DNA from: Lachnospiraceae bacterium
Lineage (GTDB): Bacteria > Bacillota > Clostridia > Lachnospirales > Lachnospiraceae
DNA length: 9,265 nt
Reading direction: 5' to 3'
Assembly: GCA_024403585.1 (NCBI GenBank)
Contig: JAKSRN010000059.1
Coordinates: 1 to 9,265 of the forward strand
Positions within the stretch are counted from its first letter, which is position 1. Every line of letters starts with the position of its first letter. Below the pieces are notes generated by a model, which saw nothing but the letters and a program-made list of their open reading frames with translations, searched no databases and was not told where the DNA came from. The position numbers were made by a program, and so were the translations under genes. Positions 5,958 to 9,265 of the stretch are shown here, piece after piece.

Positions 5958-6474
5958 TCTTGTCATCCACAATCCGAATCCAGTTTGCACCTGTGATCTC
6001 ACCACAGCATTCACACACATAGGACCGGAAGATTCTTGCCTCCTCAGGCAGCTGGATCTTCGCAGGCTTCACCTCAAACAATTCTGCAGGCTCCTTGTCC
6101 ATATAGTAAGCGTATGATTCCGCTTTCGTCATTCCCAATGGCTTTGGTTTCAACACCAGCCGAACTGCTTTTCCGTTCTTTCTGTTATAGAATGAAAACG
6201 CCTGTTTCCCTCTCATATGAAAAAGCAGGTTTCCCTTGCCGACGCTGCAGCCCATAATAACCTGGACAGCATCACATCCGCAGGCATCATTTTCAGAGAT
6301 ACAGACGATATCTTCATCATGGGAAAGGCAGCCAGGATGATCGCTCTCGTTCAGTTTCAGATTCAGAAGCTGGATCGCCAGAAGAGATACTTTGTAGCCG
6401 ATGGCAAGACCGCCACAGACATGGCCGTGGAAAGCTACACAGCGATCCCATAAAATTCTGTTTTCATCTATCAT
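5911..6474 (-). CDS. FmdE-family protein with C-terminal zinc ribbon
   Basis: This 187-residue protein has an FmdE domain (named after subunit E of molybdenum formylmethanofuran dehydrogenase) at about residues 8-110, followed by a linker and a C-terminal zinc ribbon. Key signatures are FHGHVCGG at 15-22 (His16, His18, Cys20), a cysteine-rich CGCDAVQ at 65-71 and GCSVGKGNL at 75-83; the ribbon is C154-x2-C157 with C175-x2-C178. Stand-alone FmdE proteins are widespread in anaerobes that lack methanogenesis. A metal-binding or redox-enzyme accessory role is often assumed but unproven, so I do not claim formylmethanofuran chemistry. The open frame extends to a TTG at 6510, but AAAGGA at 6487-6492 supports the ATG at 6474, with a rather long spacer of 12 nt. 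It lies between the alpha-galactosidase terminator and the cysteine desulfidase gene; a sulfur or metal-centre link with the latter is inference. Its last codons are the first unit of the tandem array. Confidence 0.87.
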   Translation of the reverse strand: MIDENRILWDRCVAFHGHVCGGLAIGYKVSLLAIQLLNLKLNESDHPGCLSHDEDIVCISENDACGCDAVQVIMGCSVGKGNLLFHMRGKQAFSFYNRKNGKAVRLVLKPKPLGMTKAESYAYYMDKEPAELFEVKPAKIQLPEEARIFRSYVCECCGEITGANWIRIVDDKKVCLDCYESYDRFCV

Positions 6475-6486
6475 ATTGTTTCTTTT

Positions 6487-6492
6487 TCCTTT
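6487..6492 (-). promoter_or_regulatory. Ribosome-binding site of the fmdE-like gene
   Basis: AAAGGA on the minus strand lies 12 nt before the ATG at 6472-6474. The spacing is long, but the site still fits this ATG and falls inside the extension to the TTG at 6510. Confidence 0.55.
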
Positions 6493-6524
6493 CTCAGGCG
6501 CGTGGGGCAAAGCTCTGCACGGGA

Positions 6525-6588
6525 TGGTGTTCTCGGCATTGCTTGCACGTGACTTTGTAAGAGTTGGTATTCTCGGCCCTGCTTGTGC
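6525..6588. repeat. Two 24-bp direct repeats, 40 bp apart, in the fmdE-like leader
   Basis: The stretches 6525-6548 and 6565-6588 match at about 20 of 24 positions, sharing TTCTCGGC and TGCTTG. Read on the minus strand both give GCCGAGAA-A/C-ACCA, preceded by GCACAAGC or GTGCAAGC. A weak third partner, TTCTCAGGC, starts at 6491, about one period (39 bp) away. They fall in the region transcribed ahead of the fmdE-like gene. Confidence 0.7.
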
Positions 6589-6633
6589 AAGGCTTATTTC
6601 ATACTCTTATAATACCATAAATAGGAATAATCT

Positions 6634-6642
6634 TTTATATCA
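6634..6642 (-). promoter_or_regulatory. Possible extended -10 promoter of the fmdE-like gene
   Basis: TGATATAAA on the minus strand fits an extended -10 (TGn followed by TATAAA). No good -35 is seen in the AT-rich sequence upstream. If used, it gives a 5' leader of about 150 nt containing the 24-bp direct repeats. Confidence 0.35.
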
Positions 6643-6675
6643 TAATATTAATAGGCTATATTAAGATTTTCCCTA

Positions 6676-6710
6676 CAACAAAGAAGGGAGTTGCGAACCT
6701 CGCAACTCCC
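6676..6710 (-). terminator. Intrinsic terminator after the alpha-galactosidase gene
   Basis: A perfect 10-bp stem pairs 6686-6695 with 6701-6710 (GGGAGTTGCG with CGCAACTCCC). On the minus strand it is followed by TTCTTTGTTG, an imperfect U-tract. It lies 57 nt past the alpha-galactosidase stop codon. On the plus strand the stem is followed by an A-rich tract, so it would not terminate transcription that way. Confidence 0.85.
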
Positions 6711-6766
6711 TAAACAAATCAACTCCGAACTCTGTTCTTTATGATTTAATTCTTCTTTTCTTCTCT

Positions 6767-9001
6767 TCATCCAATCCGAATCAGATGATACTGCGCTCCC
6801 GGATAGTTGTCATCGGAACCGCCGCAGTTTGCTACCAGTTCACCGAACACAACTCCACCGTTCATCAGTGCCTGTCCTGTATACTTTTTGTCTGTACCTT
6901 CTACCAGATACCATCCGTCTGCATCCAGACCCTGGAGTCTTACGAACGGAATCTCTGGGTTTGCATGTACATCTGTAATGACGATATTGACCAGAGCTTC
7001 GCTCTTATCTGCGGATACGAACTCCCAGCATGTGAAGTAGCTCTCATCACGGTCGTCTGTCAGACGATAGTACTCTCCGTGCTGGATCAGCCAGTAGAAT
7101 CTTCTGAAGTCTTTGATCTGTTTTTTCATCAGTTCCTTCTCTTTTTTGGTGATCTTTGTAAGATCCAGCTCATATCCGAAGGTTCCTGACATTGCTACGA
7201 TACCTCTTGTATTCAGTGAAGTACGGCGTCCTGTCTGGTGGTTTGGTGAAGCGGATACATGGCTTCCCATTGTACTTACAGGATATCCGTAGGAAGTACC
7301 GGACTGGATCTGCAGACGGGCAACAGGGTCTGTGTCATCTGATGTCCAGATCTGTGGACAGTAGAACAGCATTCCTGCATCAAAACGTCCGCCGCCACCG
7401 GCGCAGCCCTCGATCATCAGCTCTGGGAACTCTTTTAAGAGTCGATCCAGCAGCGCATAGGTTCCAAGCATGAAGCGGTGTGCAACCTCACCCTGTCTGT
7501 CGGATGGCAGAGCTTTAGAGTAGAAGTTGGATACGGAACGGTTGAAGTCCCACTTGATATAGTAGATGTTAGCATCACGAATGATCTCTGCCATACGGTC
7601 GAAGAGGTAATCCTGAACGTCTTTTCTGGACATATCCAGTACCAGCTGGTTTCTGGAGTACATTGGTTTACGCTCCGGATCAGCCATCGCCCAGTCAGGA
7701 TGCTCTCTGAAAAGCTCAGAATCCTCACTGATCATCTCTGGCTCAAACCAAAGACCAAATTTCAGTCCACGCTCGCGAACGCCATCTGCCAGATGCTTCA
7801 GACCACTCGGCAGTTTTTCCTGGTTAACAAACCAGTCACCAAGTGAGGTGTTGTCATCATTTCTCTTACCGAACCATCCGTCGTCGAGAACCAGCATGTC
7901 AATGCCAAGTTCTTTTGCGGAATCGGCAATCTCCAGGATCTTCTCCTCGGTAAAGTTAAAGTAAGTAGCCTCCCAGTTGTTGATCAGAACCGGGCGACGC
8001 AGGTTGTAATATTTTGCATCAACGACATTCTCGCGAATGATGTGATGGTAGGTACGGCTCAGCTGGTTAAGACCATTCTTAGCATAAGTCATGATAACTT
8101 CCGGTGCTGTTACAGACTCACCTACCTCCAGTCTCCAAGCAAAGTTGGAGTTCTGAAGACCCATTACAAGACGGGTGCTGTCCAGATAATCCTTCTCAAC
8201 CTCTGTCTTATGGTTTCCGGAATACATCATCATGAATCCGTATGCACAACCCTGATTCTGGTTTGTATCTGCATCACACAGGATTACAAATGGATTGTGG
8301 TGGTGTGAACTCATGCCTCGTTTGGACTGGATGCTGATAATGTCGTGTTTTACAGGAACACGCTCCATCTGACGCTCCATACAATGTCTTCCATAGAAAT
8401 GGATCAGATCGTAACGACCGTGTGGGAAGTCGATACATACAGAGGACAGTTTGTTGACACGGATCCAGTCTTTACCGTTGTTCACCATAACCATAGCTCT
8501 GGTGATTACATCTTTTTTCTCAAAAACTCCATAATGCAGTTTTACTTCCAGACCGATCAGTGAATCCCACAAGGTGATGATCAAACTCTGAACGTCTTCC
8601 TCGATTGCCAGATCTCCGTTATGTCCACGAACATATGGAAGATCTTTTAATGTATATTTGCCTTTGCGAATCTCATGGCATTTGTAGCGTAAGTCACAGC
8701 TGCGGCTTCCGTTAGCGCTCTTGATGGAAAGGGAACTGATACGCAGGTCACCTACGTTTGCACCTGTGAACTCCTGTGGCAGAGTATCCAGGGATTTTCC
8801 TCTTTCACTTCTATACTCATATGGATTTCCGGAGAAGCCTCTATCCAGCTGACAGATCTGGTAACTCATATCCATGCCGCCAACTGTTGCACCATAATAA
8901 AGGTGCTGAAGAATACCGATTTCATCGATCTTCATCTGATATTCTGTGTGTTTTGTTGAAAGTATAAATAATTTGCTTTCCTCATTATAAACAATACTCA
9001 T
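6767..9001 (-). CDS. Alpha-galactosidase, glycoside hydrolase family 36
   Basis: This 744-residue retaining alpha-galactosidase would release galactose from melibiose, raffinose-family oligosaccharides and similar substrates. It has the full GH36 layout: an N-terminal beta-sandwich (about 1-330), a catalytic TIM barrel (about 335-640) beginning with RRPVLINNWEATYFNF, and a C-terminal beta domain. The nucleophile is Asp485 in YIKWDFNR, and the acid/base is probably Asp555 in WTSDDTD; their 70-residue separation equals that of D478 and D548 in the Geobacillus enzyme. LVLDDGWFG, KFGLWFEPEM and the GGGGRFDAGM loop are also present. No signal peptide is seen, so substrates must be imported. The frame reaches an ATG at 9025, but AAGGAG at 9009-9014 lies within it, 7 nt before the ATG at 9001, which I choose. 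It follows a beta-galactosidase gene by 108 bp, pointing to a galactoside-utilisation operon, and ends at a terminator. Activity on alpha-N-acetylgalactosaminides is an unlikely alternative. Confidence 0.96.
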   Translation of the reverse strand: MSIVYNEESKLFILSTKHTEYQMKIDEIGILQHLYYGATVGGMDMSYQICQLDRGFSGNPYEYRSERGKSLDTLPQEFTGANVGDLRISSLSIKSANGSRSCDLRYKCHEIRKGKYTLKDLPYVRGHNGDLAIEEDVQSLIITLWDSLIGLEVKLHYGVFEKKDVITRAMVMVNNGKDWIRVNKLSSVCIDFPHGRYDLIHFYGRHCMERQMERVPVKHDIISIQSKRGMSSHHHNPFVILCDADTNQNQGCAYGFMMMYSGNHKTEVEKDYLDSTRLVMGLQNSNFAWRLEVGESVTAPEVIMTYAKNGLNQLSRTYHHIIRENVVDAKYYNLRRPVLINNWEATYFNFTEEKILEIADSAKELGIDMLVLDDGWFGKRNDDNTSLGDWFVNQEKLPSGLKHLADGVRERGLKFGLWFEPEMISEDSELFREHPDWAMADPERKPMYSRNQLVLDMSRKDVQDYLFDRMAEIIRDANIYYIKWDFNRSVSNFYSKALPSDRQGEVAHRFMLGTYALLDRLLKEFPELMIEGCAGGGGRFDAGMLFYCPQIWTSDDTDPVARLQIQSGTSYGYPVSTMGSHVSASPNHQTGRRTSLNTRGIVAMSGTFGYELDLTKITKKEKELMKKQIKDFRRFYWLIQHGEYYRLTDDRDESYFTCWEFVSADKSEALVNIVITDVHANPEIPFVRLQGLDADGWYLVEGTDKKYTGQALMNGGVVFGELVANCGGSDDNYPGAQYHLIRIG

Positions 9002-9008
9002 ATCATTG

Positions 9009-9014
9009 CTCCTT
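9009..9014 (-). promoter_or_regulatory. Ribosome-binding site fixing the alpha-galactosidase start
   Basis: AAGGAG on the minus strand lies 7 nt before the ATG at 8999-9001. It falls inside the longer open frame and therefore excludes the two ATGs at 9020-9025 as starts. Confidence 0.85.
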
Positions 9015-9072
9015 GAACTCATCAATAATATTCGAATACTGCATTTTTATCATATTCCTACACTTCTGTCTA

Positions 9073-9100
9073 GTGATATTATGAAAAATAAAACTGTCAA
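9073..9100 (-). promoter_or_regulatory. Possible internal promoter ahead of the alpha-galactosidase gene
   Basis: A perfect -35, TTGACA (9095-9100), and a weak -10, TATCAC (9073-9078), are 16 bp apart on the minus strand in the 108-bp gap after the beta-galactosidase gene. No terminator is visible in that gap, so the gene may be read both from here and from upstream. Confidence 0.45.
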
Positions 9101-9109
9101 AAAGATAGA

Positions 9110-9265
9110 TTATACAAGCAAAATGTTCATTTCATAGGAAAATGCTTCCTCACTGAATCTGTACTCCTCTAAATTCTCCGGTCCGCAGCTGTTAGAACCA
9201 ATTGCGTTCTGTTTGTAGTCCAGACAAAGAATCGTACTTCCGGAGGTTTCCAGCTGGAAATTGTG
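9110..9265 (-). CDS. lacZ: Beta-galactosidase, glycoside hydrolase family 2, C-terminal end only
   Basis: The last 51 codons and a TAA at 9110-9112 are in the window; the rest lies beyond the right edge. The peptide contains LETSGSTILCLDYKQNAIGS followed by NSCGPENLEEYRF, which is the typical end of the Bgal_small_N domain (domain 5) of long GH2 beta-galactosidases, where GSNSCGPE is strongly conserved. The enzyme hydrolyses lactose and other beta-galactosides in the cytoplasm. It ends normally and is followed after 108 bp by the alpha-galactosidase gene in the same direction, so the pair covers alpha- and beta-linked galactose. The gene symbol is by family analogy, since the catalytic domain cannot be seen. 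Confidence 0.88.
   Translation of the reverse strand, partial: HNFQLETSGSTILCLDYKQNAIGSNSCGPENLEEYRFSEEAFSYEMNILLV

Noticed and set aside
7435..7728. 97-codon minus-strand frame within the alpha-galactosidase gene
   Set aside because: It is an out-of-frame shadow of the GH36 catalytic domain, which is intact and carries all catalytic motifs in its own frame.

Overview
The window reads as a chromosomal segment of a Gram-positive anaerobe of class Clostridia, most likely a gut Lachnospiraceae. This rests on moderate GC, strong Shine-Dalgarno sites, short Firmicutes-style promoters, intrinsic terminators, and a gene set typical of that group: a GH36 alpha-galactosidase beside a GH2 beta-galactosidase, an L-cysteine desulfidase homologue, an FmdE-family protein and a DUF2974 hydrolase. 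Species assignment is inference. Every supported gene lies on the minus strand, so transcription runs from high to low coordinates.

Right end (6686-9265): the 3' end of a GH2 beta-galactosidase is followed by a complete GH36 alpha-galactosidase and an intrinsic terminator. These two form a galactoside-utilisation unit. Middle (4442-6642): an FmdE-family protein with a C-terminal zinc ribbon is preceded by a leader of about 150 nt carrying direct repeats, and followed by a degenerate tandem array with a period of about 35 bp that begins inside its last codons. Then comes an L-cysteine desulfidase family enzyme with the expected four cysteines. No terminator is visible between these two genes.

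Centre-left (3185-4343): this is the most interesting part. About 1.1 kb holds no credible protein gene. It opens with a perfect consensus promoter (TTGACA, 17 bp, TATAAT), ends in a strong intrinsic terminator, and contains many hairpins, five of which are capped by GNRA tetraloops only when read on the minus strand. I interpret it as a large, probably abundant, structured noncoding RNA of about 1,120 nt. I cannot assign it to a known family from sequence alone.

Left end (1-3064): a zinc-dependent phospholipase C-like protein and a UMF1-type MFS transporter form a two-gene operon with its own extended -10 promoter, a possible cre site and a terminator. A separately promoted DUF2974 alpha/beta hydrolase follows and runs off the window edge.
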